NCBI GenBank assembly: GCA_001310715.1
Contig: BAXV01000037.1
Coordinates: forward strand, 1 to 36,460
Direction: 5' to 3'
Source: Pseudovibrio sp. JCM 19062
GTDB lineage: Bacteria > Pseudomonadota > Alphaproteobacteria > Rhizobiales > Stappiaceae
Length of the DNA: 36,460 nt
Part shown: positions 17,542 through 26,233 of the stretch, piece after piece
Layout: each line of letters begins with the position of its first letter
Numbering within the stretch: the first letter of the stretch is position 1
Made by a program: the position numbers and the translations under genes
The notes under the pieces: model-generated
What the model saw: only the letters and a program-made list of their open reading frames with translations
What the model was told of the DNA's origin: nothing
Database searches by the model: none

Positions 17542-17573
17542 GTATAGACAGTTTATATGAAAAATGTCTATAC
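17542..17573. promoter_or_regulatory. Inverted repeat GTATAGACA-N14-TGTCTATAC, probable operator
   Basis: Two perfect 9-base arms, 17542-17550 and 17565-17573, flank an AT-rich 14-base spacer. The repeat ends eight bases from the start of the leftward nucleotidyltransferase gene, where the core promoter and transcription start should be. The spacing puts the half-sites 23 bases apart, about two helical turns, suitable for a dimeric DNA-binding protein on one face. No adjacent regulator gene is obvious. Confidence 0.65.
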
Positions 17574-17697
17574 CGACTGAGTTTCATTAGTGTGCAGTCC
17601 GAAGTCATGATTGCATAAGCGTCAGTAAATAAAATATTCCATAATTTTATATCAACTGCCTTACTGCTGTGGCTCTTATGGAATATAGTGCGTCGCC

Positions 17698-19129
17698 ATG
17701 AGCTACGGACTATATATAGGTAAAAACCACACCTCAGATGGGAATGCATGGTTAGCAGGGTACGGAGACGAACCCTCAAGCCACTGGTTAGAAATCGTGC
17801 CTCGTGCACTTCATAATGCGGATGAAACAATAACCGTCGGGGTTACCGAGCAAGCGGACCTGCCAGGACGAAGATCACAAATTCCGCAGGCCAGCGTAAC
17901 ACACCGAAATTTACGTGTGTGTTACTCCAGCTACAAGGGAGTGCCGGCCCCGATAATGAACGGCGGCTTAAACGAATTCGGCGTAGCGGTGCGCGATATC
18001 TGGTCGCCGTCCCGCCCTGAACTCGTTGAGTTAACCCCTAAAGATCAGAGCGGGCCAAACTACAGTGATTTTGCACGGCTGGTCATCGAACGGGCAAGGA
18101 CCGCCCGTGAGGGTGTGGAACTGATCGCAAATCTGATCGCCCAATACGGCGAATGCAGCTATGGCGGCAACTCCCATATTATTGCCGATGCAAACGAAGC
18201 ATGGGTGATGGTCCAGTTCTCCGGCGGGCAAGGGTTATGGGCGGCAGAGAGACTGGGTGCTGATAGTATTCGTGCTTCCAGACCCGGTTACATTTGTGAA
18301 ATTCCGATCAACGAGCCGGATCATCCAGATTACCTTTATTCCGATAACCTCGTCAGCTTTGCAAAGAGCATGGGCTGGTACACAGAGGGTGTCTTTGATG
18401 CCAATGCCGTTTATGGCGATGGAAAAGGCCGTTGGGTGGGTGTCCGGTGGATTGAAGACCAGATGGCCGAACGTGCCCGAACGGGGCAAAAAAATTGGCC
18501 TGAATGACATGATCTGGGCGCTGCGTACGTCAAGGCTGACGGGTGACAAAGCGGGTTACGGGCAGATCGTTCCGCTTGTTGAGCCTGCTCACAATGACCT
18601 GCGCATGTTGTGGCATGCTCCAATTGGCGCAATTGCAGCTCCGTTTTCGCCTGTCTTCATGGGCCAAACACACATACCACTTGAGTTTGGCAAGCATCGA
18701 TACCTGACAGCGGGAGAGGTGCACTGTTTTCTTGATGACCGCAAGATAGACGAGACGGAACTGAATACTCCTTCCACTGTCAGTCAATGGAACGAGACTT
18801 CGCGGTGCGCGGTAGCAGAATGTAAGCGGCTTTTATATCTGATGCTGCAAAATACCGAACGCTTCACGCCGGAAGTAACCGAAGCATTCGAAAACCATGA
18901 GGCCCGTTTAGCGGTGCATACAGACGAAATGCAACGAACCGCTGCGATCCTGCTCAATCAGGACGAGAAGGCATTGGCGGCCTCGCGACTCACATACTTC
19001 AGTTCTCAGGAATTGTTGGCTGGGCTAGGCTTGGTTCAGGCGCTTTGTACCGGGATTGAGCCTCGGGTACGGATTTTTGGTAGGGCCGATAGCAGTAGTG
19101 ATGTGAAGAAGTACGAGCAGGTATGGTGA
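17698..19129 (+). CDS. Peptidase C69 (U34)-type Ntn hydrolase, N-terminal Cys absent (frame break near 18485)
   Basis: Starts MSYGLYIGKNHTSDGNAWLAGYGDEPSSHWLEIVP. Family features are APIMNGGLNEFGVAVRDIWS, YGGNSHIIADANEAWVMVQFSGGQGLWAAERL and a long C-terminal helical part. One extra G in the GGGG run near 18483-18486 breaks the frame; removing it gives RARTGKKIGLNDMIWALRTSRL and a protein of about 476 residues ending at 19129. C69 enzymes normally expose an N-terminal Cys as nucleophile. Here no Cys occurs near the start and Ser2 would be exposed after methionine removal. It may act as a dipeptidase or linear-amide hydrolase with Ser, or may have lost activity. Confidence 0.78.
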
Positions 19130-19216
19130 GTATCGCAACTGCAAGCATTAAGGGCTCTGAGGTTATGTGACTGATCAGGAAAGAACTGTTTGACAGCTGA
19201 GTCAACTCTGTCGGAG

Positions 19217-19254
19217 GAGGGACCGCAGAACAGGTTTAGAAATCTGCGGCCCTC
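19217..19254. terminator. Stem-loop between convergent C69 and FAH-family genes
   Basis: GAGGG-a-CCGCAGA (19217-19229) pairs with TCTGCGG-CCCTC (19243-19254), a 12-bp stem with one bulged A and a 13-base loop. It lies between the ends of the two convergent genes and likely terminates one or both. Confidence 0.6.
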
Positions 19255-19277
19255 TCAACACGAATTGTTCCGGCGGT

Positions 19278-19962
19278 TTAGGTCACGTTGACCTGCATTG
19301 ATCCGAGGCCCTCGATGGACATTTCCATAATGTCCCCTTTTTGGATGGGGCCGACTCCGGCCGGTGTGCCAGAGAGAATTACATCGCCAGAGGCCAGTTC
19401 AAAGTATTCAGAAAGGTAGGAAATCATCTCGGGCACTTTCCAAATCAGCTGATTCAGATCGCCCTCCTGCTTGGTTTCTCCGTTAACCTTCAGAGCGATA
19501 CGACCTTGATCCAGATAGCCGGTTTCGCTGATCGGGTGGATAGGACCAACCGGAGCAGATCGTTCAAAAGCCTTGCCGATTTCCCAAGGGCGCCCCATCT
19601 TTTTTGCAGTGGCTTGCAAATCGCGCCGGGTCATATCCAATGATAATGCATACCCGTAGACATGCTCCATGGCTTTATCTGGAGAGATGTTTGATCCCCC
19701 TTATGCAACATCACCGCCAACTCGGCTTCATAATGAACATCGGAGGAATGCGGTGGATACGGGAACTCTCCTGATGGGTCCAGATTGTCGGGATTCTTTT
19801 GAAAGAAAAACGGAGGTCCCGATCTGGATCGTGACCCATTTCGATGGCGTGAGCGGCGTAATTTCGCCCAATGCAGTATACGCGGTGGACAGGGAAGGCG
19901 GCATCATTGCCAAGGATAGGTAAACTAACAATCTGTGGCGCTTCTATTGCATATTTGGACAC
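19278..19962 (-). CDS. Fumarylacetoacetate hydrolase (FAH) family protein (two frame breaks)
   Basis: The preferred start is the GTG at 19962 (SKYAIEAPQIV), preceded by GGGAGG. The sequence continues VYCIGRNYAAHAIEMGHDPDRD. One C lost near 19815 and one G lost near 19698 interrupt PPFFFQKNPDNLDPSGEFPYPPHSSDVHYEAELAVMLHKGG, which carries the metal-binding HYEAEL motif. The rest reads VYGYALSLDMTRRDLQ and LASGDVILSGTPAGVGPIQKGD. The corrected length is about 228 residues, typical of fumarylpyruvate/acylpyruvate hydrolases. It likely cleaves an acylpyruvate or 2,4-diketo acid using Mg2+ or Mn2+. No aromatic-degradation neighbours specify the substrate. Confidence 0.85.
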
Positions 19963-20332
19963 ATCATCCTCCCAATGGTTGCAGTTTTTTAGACTAATGC
20001 GCGCAACCAACTTTTACGTCAATCTCAACCAGTCAAAAATGTTATGGGTGTGTATGTTGTACGCCTCTAATTGGCTGGATTTGCTGGAGCAACAAGGGGT
20101 TATCTGGAGGTATGTTGACAAGGGGACGTTTCTGGCAATGAGATACTGTTACAAACATGGCATCAGAGCGCCTCATGACACATGTGAAGCATTGTAATCG
20201 TGGTTTAGAGCACTCCTTAGAATAACTTTTCTCTTTCGCGAATTATTGAAGCCTCAATTACCGTGAGTGTGAGCGGCGTTTCGGATTAGTATTTATGCAA
20301 AATACAAACCTCATAAAAGAGATGACTGGTAT
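19963..20332. other. 370-base gap between divergent FAH-family and solute-binding-protein genes
   Basis: Expected to hold both promoters. An ORF crossing it (19871-20197, +) overlaps the FAH-family gene antisense and looks like a shadow. GTATGTTG occurs near 20057, resembling a half-site of the acyl-CoA operator, but no matching AACATAC arm is present. I see no repeat or RNA gene. Confidence 0.4.
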
Positions 20333-21128
20333 ATGCGTGCACTGATCCTTGCGACTGTATTATTTGCTGCTGCTTCAGCAGATGCGGCAACCCTCACTGT
20401 GGGAACCACAGGAACGGTCTATCCCATGACGTTCACAAGAAATGATGAGCTTCAAGGGTTCGATATTGATGTAATAAACGCGATTGCGGACGTGACTGGT
20501 GATGACGTTGAGTTTGTTACAATGTCGCTCTCTAGCCTCATCGGCGCATTGGACGCAAAAAAGGTCCAGACAATTGCTAATCAAATAACAATTACGCCCG
20601 CACGCAGATAGATATCTCTTTTCCGATCCCTATGTGATCGATGGGGCGCAAGTTGTCATTCGCGCTGGAAATGAAAATGAGATCAATGGCGTGGAGGACC
20701 TTCGGGGACGTAGCGTCGGTGTTATTCTTGGTTCTAATTTTGAAGCTTTGCTAAGACAGCTCGATTATGCGGATGAAATTGATATCCGAACTTACGACAC
20801 AAATATTCTCGAGCAGGAAACTGTTATGGGTCGGATCGATGCCTATGTCCGGGACCAGATGAGTGCCATCCAAGTCATAGATGAAGTAAAGCTGCCACTT
20901 AAACTGGCTGGAAAGCCGTTTGCGCCGATGTATAACGGTTTTCCCTTTACTGAAGACGCTGAAGGCGAAGCCTTGCGCGTTAAATTTGACGATGCTTTGA
21001 AGGTATTACGCGACAATGGCAAACTGGCAGAAATATCCGAGAAATGGTTCGAGCGGGACGTGACGAGCGAGAATCTTGATTCAAAAGTCCAAACAGTAAC
21101 TTCCCAACGGAAGCTCCAAAAAAAATAG
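20333..21128 (+). CDS. Family 3 solute-binding protein, amino-acid type (frame break near 20597)
   Basis: A signal peptide is clear (MRALILATVLFAAASADAA), then TLTVGTTGTVYPMTF, LQGFDIDVINAIADVTG and LIGALDAKKVQTIANQITITP. One extra C in the CCC near 20597 breaks the frame; correction gives ADRYLFSDPYVIDGAQVVIRAGN, LRGRSVGVILGSNFEALL and GRIDAYVRDQMSAI. The total is about 264 residues, the normal length for amino-acid-binding proteins of the SBP_bac_3 family. No permease or ATPase gene lies beside it, so it either serves a transporter encoded elsewhere or is an orphan. The gene stands alone, followed by a stem-loop. Confidence 0.87.
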
Positions 21129-21152
21129 CGTGCTAAGCACTGTCACAGTGCA

Positions 21153-21190
21153 GAGCACAGGTTCCGGCCGTTGAGCCGGAGCCTGTGCTC
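21153..21190 (+). terminator. Stem-loop after solute-binding-protein gene
   Basis: GAGCACAGGTTCCGGC (21153-21168) pairs with GCCGGAGCCTGTGCTC (21175-21190), a 16-bp stem with one G-U pair and a six-base loop, 24 bases after the stop. The U-tract is poor, so termination may be incomplete, but position and strength fit a transcript end. Confidence 0.65.
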
Positions 21191-21368
21191 ATCGCGTTCT
21201 TATCGGCAAATTGCTGGAAGAGCGCTCTCCTAAAAATATATTCCTGAAAATACTATTATGTAGTCGTCTTGTAGATTATTCTTCTGCCTAAGGCCCTAAT
21301 TGCGCGAAGCGCTTTTATGCACTATGCGCATGAGCGCGCGCATCTTTGGCTTTTGGGGGGAGAGAACC

Positions 21369-22036
21369 ATGACAACTGCTGCTGCCAATTGGATTGACCG
21401 GTTTCAGGGTCTGTCCTCTCTGGAACCGCACATCAGAGACATTCTGGTCAATCGTAGCAGTATTGTTTCTGTGCCTGCCAAAACCGTTATTTTTGGTCCC
21501 GGTAAAGCACCGGAAAACCTGCTTCTTTTGCTCTCCGGCTCCGTTCGGGTGCAACAGCTTTCGGAAGGCGGGCGCGAGATCATTCTCTACCGTGTACATG
21601 CCGGTGAAAGCTGTGTGCTGACAACGGCCTGCCTGCTGGCCTATGAGGATTACTCTGCTGAAGCATTGCCGAGACGGACGTGCAGGCGGTCGCCATTCCC
21701 CGTGCGGTGTTTGATGACCTGATCGCCCAGTCCGAGACCTTCCGCCGTTTCGTGTTCTCCGCCTATTCCAAGCGCATCACCGATCTGTTTCTGGTGATTG
21801 AGGAAATCGCCTTCCAGCGCATGGATATCCGCCTTGCGCAAAAACTGCTGGAGCTTGCGGGCAGTGGCGCGCATGTGGCCTCCACCCACCAGCAAATGGC
21901 GGCAGAACTGGGCACTGCCCGCGAGGTCATCTCCCGCCAACTGCGCGAATTCCAACGCCGCGACTGGATCACCCAATCCCGCGGCACCATAGAAATTATC
22001 GACCGAGCCGGACTGGAAACACTGGCGAAAGCCTGA
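21369..22036 (+). CDS. Crp/Fnr-family regulator with GESCVLTTACLL motif (frame break near 21663)
   Basis: Start ATG at 21369 (MTTAAANWIDRF). The cyclic-nucleotide-binding-like domain includes VIFGPGKAPENLLLLLSGSVRVQQL and LYRVHAGESCVLTTACLL. One G lost near 21663 breaks the frame; correction gives GIAETDVQAVAIPRAVFDDL. The C-terminal HTH is HQQMAAELGTAREVISRQLREFQRR. The total is about 223 residues. The FNR N-terminal iron-sulfur cysteines are absent, but two cysteines eight residues apart sit in a stretch I recall as conserved in relatives next to sulfur genes. The following genes handle sulfane sulfur, so I infer a thiol or persulfide sensor controlling them. Confidence 0.83.
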
Positions 22037-22185
22037 CGGGGGCGGGGCATTACCTGCGCGCAGAAAATTGAGCCTTAGAAACCTACGGATTGTTCTGGAA
22101 CGGCGGGCTGGCATTATGGCAACACGGCATTTTGTTTTGTTTTTTGAGGAGCTTCAGAGAAAAAGCGTGCTTTGGGGGGAGTTTG

Positions 22186-22198
22186 GTGACTTGGTCAC
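22186..22198. promoter_or_regulatory. Candidate Crp/Fnr-type site GTGAC-TTG-GTCAC
   Basis: A perfect 5-bp inverted repeat in the gap before the DUF2892 gene, 62 bases upstream of its ATG. It resembles Crp-type half-sites (GTGA/TCAC), but the GTGA-to-TCAC spacing is five rather than the usual six bases. Given the many one-base losses in this sequence, the true spacing may be six. It is a plausible site for the regulator encoded just upstream. Confidence 0.4.
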
Positions 22199-22259
22199 TG
22201 AAGTGCTCGGGAAGACTCGTTATCCGTTAGGCTACTTAAGTGGTTTGGAGGACGAGACT

Positions 22260-22472
22260 ATGACGGCTAACATTGGAACACTTGATCGCATTCTTCGTTT
22301 TGTTATCGGTGCTGTGCTGATTGCGCTGCCGCTGGCGACCGATATCTCGCTGTTTGCGCAGCCGCTTTTCTTTTACGGCGCTTTGCTTATTGGCACTGCC
22401 ATGCTGCTGGTCTCGGTTACACGGACTTGTCCGTTCTACTCCATCTTCGGAATCAAAACCTGCCGTCTTTAG
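22260..22472 (+). CDS. DUF2892 (YgaP transmembrane-domain) small membrane protein
   Basis: A 70-residue protein from the ATG at 22260, preceded by GGAGG. It reads TANIGTLDRILRFVIGAVLIAL, a second hydrophobic stretch FFYGALLIGTAMLLVSV, then TRTCPFYSIFGIKTC. NIGTLDRxLR, two helices and the CPxYxxFGxxTC ending are diagnostic of DUF2892. In YgaP this domain anchors a rhodanese. Here it stands alone between a Crp/Fnr regulator and a persulfide-dioxygenase-type protein. The two C-terminal cysteines could carry or pass on sulfane sulfur; this is inferred. Confidence 0.88.
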   Translation: MTANIGTLDRILRFVIGAVLIALPLATDISLFAQPLFFYGALLIGTAMLLVSVTRTCPFYSIFGIKTCRL

Positions 22473-22620
22473 CCAGTTGCCGAACTTGTAAAGCGGGCTC
22501 CGGCAGACACGAAAAGAATACAACGAGTGCGCAGCTGTGCTGGTGGTTGAAACCTGAAAACGAAACAAGTGCACGCTCCATTGACCGCCACTGTGCGCAC
22601 ACTAACTTATTGAGGGACCT

Positions 22621-23505
22621 ATGACTAATTATCACGTGGACATGGCAGTCCAACCTCAGGTCAAGGCGTTCTTTGACCCGGCCACCAACACAATCAGTTA
22701 TGTGGTGAAAGACCCTGCCTCATCTTCTGCTGCTATCGTGGATTCCGTTATGGACATCAACTATGCAGCGGGCCGTATCTCCTATGAAAATGCAGATGAG
22801 ATCATCAAGTACGTGCAGGATAATAACCTGACAGTCGAGTGGCTGATCGAGACCCACGTTCATGCTGATCACCTGTCCGCCGCGCCGTATATTCAGCAGA
22901 AGCTGGGCGGTAAGATTGGCATTGGTGAGCACATCACCACAGTGCAGGACACGTTTGGTAAGGTGTTCAACGAAGGCACTGAATTCCAGCGTGATGGCAG
23001 TCAGTTTGACCGTCTGTTTAAGGATGGGGATACCTATCAGATTGGCAGTATGCCCGCGTTTGCAATTCATACACCGGGCCACACACCGGCTTGCATGACT
23101 CATGTGATCGGCAACGCAGCCTTTGTTGGCGACACCCTGTTTATGCCGGATAGCGGCTCTGCCCGTGCGGATTTCCCCGGCGGCGATGCGGCGATACTTT
23201 ACGACAGCATCCAGAAAGTGCTGGCCCTGCCGGACGAGATGCGCCTGTTCATGTGCCACGACTACGGCCCCAATGGCCGCGACATTGAGTGGGAAACCAG
23301 CGTTGGCGCGGAGAAGAAACACAACATCCATGTGGGCAACGGCCACACCCGCGAGGACTTCATCAAGTTCCGTAAAGAACGCGATGCGGAGCTGGATGTG
23401 CCCAAACTGATCATCCCGTCCCTGCAGGTCAACATGCGAGCAGGCGAGGTGCCAACGGATGAGGATGGCGTGCCCATGCTTAAAGTCCCCGTCAACGCCC
23501 TGTGA
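22621..23505 (+). CDS. MBL-fold persulfide dioxygenase-type protein (ETHE1/Blh-like)
   Basis: A 294-residue metallo-beta-lactamase-fold protein with a GAGGGAC ribosome-binding site. It has AFFDPATNTISYVVKDPAS, the metal motif ETHVHADHLSAA, IHTPGHTPACMTHVIGNAAFVGDTLFMPDSGSARADFPGGDAAILYDSI and MCHDYGP. THVHADH, GDTLF..D.G.AR.DFPGG and CHDY are typical of the ETHE1/Blh persulfide dioxygenases, which use Fe(II) and O2 to oxidise glutathione persulfide to sulfite. The SulP transporter downstream could move the resulting sulfur oxyanion. It is cytoplasmic, with no signal peptide. The frame is intact. Confidence 0.88.
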   Translation: MTNYHVDMAVQPQVKAFFDPATNTISYVVKDPASSSAAIVDSVMDINYAAGRISYENADEIIKYVQDNNLTVEWLIETHVHADHLSAAPYIQQKLGGKIGIGEHITTVQDTFGKVFNEGTEFQRDGSQFDRLFKDGDTYQIGSMPAFAIHTPGHTPACMTHVIGNAAFVGDTLFMPDSGSARADFPGGDAAILYDSIQKVLALPDEMRLFMCHDYGPNGRDIEWETSVGAEKKHNIHVGNGHTREDFIKFRKERDAELDVPKLIIPSLQVNMRAGEVPTDEDGVPMLKVPVNAL

Positions 23506-23514
23506 ACGGGTGAG

Positions 23515-23640
23515 GTGAGGGGCTACTCACCGAACGAAATCAAGGAGCGCATCGCTTGTTGTGATGCGCCCGCGACGATTGCTGAAGCACAACAGAAATA
23601 CCGGGAAGACCACTTCACCGGATTAATCAAAGCAGTTTGA
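23515..23640 (+). CDS. Possible 41-aa small ORF in frame after the MBL stop
   Basis: In the same frame as the MBL gene, starting with GTG at 23515 only nine bases after its TGA. It reads RGYSPNEIKERIACCDAPATIAEAQQ and ends DHFTGLIKAV. Composition is protein-like and fills the gap to the SulP ATG at 23651 almost exactly. The ribosome-binding site is weak. It could be a small cytosolic protein with a CC pair, a remnant of a larger gene, or a readthrough tail of the dioxygenase. I do not recognise it. Confidence 0.4.
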   Translation: MRGYSPNEIKERIACCDAPATIAEAQQKYREDHFTGLIKAV

Positions 23641-23650
23641 AGGCAGACCC

Positions 23651-25397
23651 ATGTTCTCCTCAGCCTTACGGCGATACCTGCCCGTTCTTGATTGGGGCAG
23701 AACCTATAATAAAGCCAGTTTTTCCAACGACATGATCGCGGCGGTGATTGTGACGATCATGCTGATCCCGCAATCTCTTGCCTACGCTTTGCTGGCTGGT
23801 TTGCCGCCGGAAGCCGGACTTTACGCCTCTATTCTTCCCATTATGCTCTATGCCATCTTCGGCACCAGCCGTGCGCTGGCCGTTGGTCCGGTAGCTGTTG
23901 TGTCTCTGATGACGGCTGCGGCCATCGGGCAGGTCGCGGAAGCGGGAACGGCGGGCTACGCCATTGCTGCGCTCACCCTTGCCATGCTCTCCGGTGGTAT
24001 TTTGCTGCTGATGGGCGTGTTCAAGCTTGGCTTTCTCGCCAACTTCCTGTCTCACCCTGTCATCGCTGGCTTCATCACCGCTTCGGGTATCCTCATCGCC
24101 AGCAGCCAGCTCAAGCACATTCTGGGTGTGGATGCCTCCGGGCATACTCTGGTGGAGATCGTGGTTTCCATCTGGCAGCGGCTTGGTGATGTTAATCCGG
24201 CAACGCTGGTGATCGGGGTTTCCGCCACGCTGTTCCTGTTCTGGGTGCGCAAGGGCATGAAGCCTATGCTGCTTGGCATGGGCCTGAAACCGCGTCTGGC
24301 TGATGTGCTCACCAAAGCAGGTCCGGTTGCTGCGGTTGTGGTGACAACAGCTGTGGTATGGCTGTTCGGGTTGCAGCAGGCGGGCGTCAGTATTGTTGGC
24401 GCGGTGCCGCAGAGTCTGCCGCCGCTCAGTCTGCCAAGCTTTTCTGCTGAGCTGATCGGCGCTCTGTTTGTGCCAGCGCTGCTTATCTCCATCATCGGCT
24501 TTGTGGAATCCGTTTCCGTGGCGCAAACGCTGGCCGCCAAAAAGCGTCAGCGCATCGATCCGGATCAGGAGCTGATCGGCTTGGCGCTGCCAATATGGGT
24601 GCTGCGTTTACCGGTGGTTATCCGGTTACCGGCGGGTTTGCCCGCTCCGTGGTCAACTATGATGCCGGTGCCGAAACCCCCGCTGCCGGTGCTTACACTG
24701 CGTTGGTCTGGCGATTGCTGCCGTCTCGCTAACGCCGCTGATCTTCTTTCTGCCCAAGGCGACGCTGGCTGCAACCATCATCGTGGCGGTGCTGTCTCTC
24801 GTGGACTTCAGCATCCTCAAGCACAGCTGGAGCTATTCCAAGCCTGACTTTGCAGCAGTAACGGCCACTATTTTGCTGACCCTCGGGCTGGGCGTGGAAA
24901 CTGGCGTTTCTGCTGGTGTTATCCTGTCCATCCTGCTGCATCTTTACAAAACCTCGCGGCCTCATATTGCCGAGGTTGGTCTTGTGCCGGGCACCGAGCA
25001 TTTCCGCAATATCAACCGGCATGACGTGCTGACCAGCCCCGAGCTGCTGACCATCCGCATTGACGAAAGCCTCTACTTCGCCAACGCCCGCTTTCTGGAA
25101 GACTATATATATGAGCGGGCAGCAGACGATGAAAAGCTCAAGCACGTGGTGCTGCAATGTTCTGCGGTCAACGAGGTGGACCTGAGTGCGCTGGACACGC
25201 TGCAAGTCATCAACCATCGCCTCAAGGATTCGGGCATCAAGCTGCACCTTTCCGAGGTGAAAGGCCCTGTTATGGACCGCCTGCAACGCTCCCACTTCCT
25301 TGACGAGCTATCGGGCAAGGTTTTCCTCTCCCAATATCAGGCACAGGAAGAACTCGCCTCCGTCTGCACCCGCCAAACCACCAAGGCTCCTGCCTGA
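23651..25397 (+). CDS. SulP-family anion transporter with STAS domain (two frame breaks)
   Basis: Membrane part: ready SulP signatures YALLAGLPPEAGLYASILPIMLYAIFGTSRALAVGPVAVVSLMTA and LSHPVIAGFITASGILIASSQLKHILG. One base lost near 24584 and one near 24708 interrupt IDPDQELIGLGAANMGAAFTGGYPVTGGFARSVVNYDAGAETPAAG and ALVLAIAAVSLTPLIFFLPKATLAATIIVAVLSLVD. A C-terminal STAS domain follows (LLTIRIDESLYFANARFLEDYIYE, VVLQCSAVNEVDLSALDTLQVI). The corrected length is about 582 residues. It is in an operon with the persulfide dioxygenase and DUF2892 genes, so sulfate, sulfite or a related oxyanion is the likely substrate. A rho-independent terminator follows. Confidence 0.88.
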
Positions 25398-25433
25398 TTT
25401 GCCCCCCAAAAAAAACAGGCAGAGCTAAGAAGC

Positions 25434-25458
25434 CCCGTGGAGCCCCTCCACGGGTTTT
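25434..25458 (+). terminator. Rho-independent terminator after the SulP gene
   Basis: CCCGTGGAG (25434-25442), a three-base loop, CTCCACGGG (25446-25454) and TTTT. A perfect 9-bp GC-rich stem 36 bases after the SulP stop that closes the sulfur operon. Confidence 0.85.
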
Positions 25459-26044
25459 GTGGTTCGGCTGGAATAACCTCAGAGCGGGTGTTGGAACGGC
25501 GGTGCGGGAGACGGGCTGGCGCATGTGTTGCACGCATACTCCTGCGGTAAGACGTTGGATTTCGGGAGATTTGGGGGAAAAGAGGGGTGTTGGGACTAGG
25601 AAAAAGGCGCAATTTTAAAAAAAATCCCCAGAGATCAACAGAGTTGCAAGGTTTGTGAACTTCTCTCTAGGGGAGTAGTTACAGCATGGGCTCTTCGGTG
25701 ACGTCGGGTACCTGCGTTAGTAAGTTGTATTGCGTAATCTATAATTTAAGTCATTGTAAAGATTTGATATATCCGCATTAAGGCTATCTGGAAAGCGATC
25801 TGCTCTATCAATTTTATAAGCGCTTTTTGCCTCTGATCAGAGCCTTATATTAGGTATGTAGAATATTTCCTTATATTGAGCTAAGTCCAATAAAAATGAT
25901 CTTCTAATTCTAAATTGATTGCACTCAATTTGTAGTGATCGGATTTGCTCTAGGTTCCGTCGCGTACGAGCAGGCACGTATAACGTCGCGTCGTCTGCTC
26001 CAAGCAATAGCTGCCCGATGCGGCTGTTAGACCGGAGTACGCAC
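25459..26044. other. Gap upstream of the nap operon
   Basis: About 590 bases, AT-rich from 25700 to 25930. I see no gene I trust; ORFs here have poor protein character. The nap promoter must lie in the right part. TTGATATATCCGC near 25767 holds one TTGAT half of an FNR-type box, but the second half is poor. No clear NarL or FNR site, repeat or RNA gene is evident. Confidence 0.4.
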
Positions 26045-26224
26045 ATGGTTGACATAAGCCAAAACACACAGACTGCCACGCCAGAAGTGAGCAAAGGACG
26101 TGAGCGCACAGCATTCCTGTTTCTGGCTGTTGTCCTTGCACCTATTCTGATGACTGTAGCGGTTGCCGGATACGGCTTCATTATCTGGATGTCCCAGATT
26201 CTGCTTGGCCCACCATCATTTTAA
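26045..26224 (+). CDS. napE: NapE, small membrane protein of periplasmic nitrate reductase operon
   Basis: A 59-residue protein from the ATG at 26045, preceded by GGAG. The N terminus is polar (MVDISQNTQTATPEVSKGRERTA). A single membrane helix (FLFLAVVLAPILMTVAVAGYGFIIWM) and the short ending SQILLGPPSF follow, the standard NapE pattern. The function in nitrate reduction is unclear even in model organisms. It is the first gene of napEFDABC, and the short gap to napF indicates co-transcription. Confidence 0.88.
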   Translation: MVDISQNTQTATPEVSKGRERTAFLFLAVVLAPILMTVAVAGYGFIIWMSQILLGPPSF

Positions 26225-26233
26225 GAGGTGGTC

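Noticed and set aside
20050..20064. Third copy of the acyl-CoA operator
   Set aside because: Only a GTATGTTG half is present; the opposing AACATAC arm is missing.
19871..20197. 108-aa + strand ORF spanning the FAH-family gene start
   Set aside because: Its first part is antisense to the FAH-family reading frame and the rest has no ribosome-binding site or domain.
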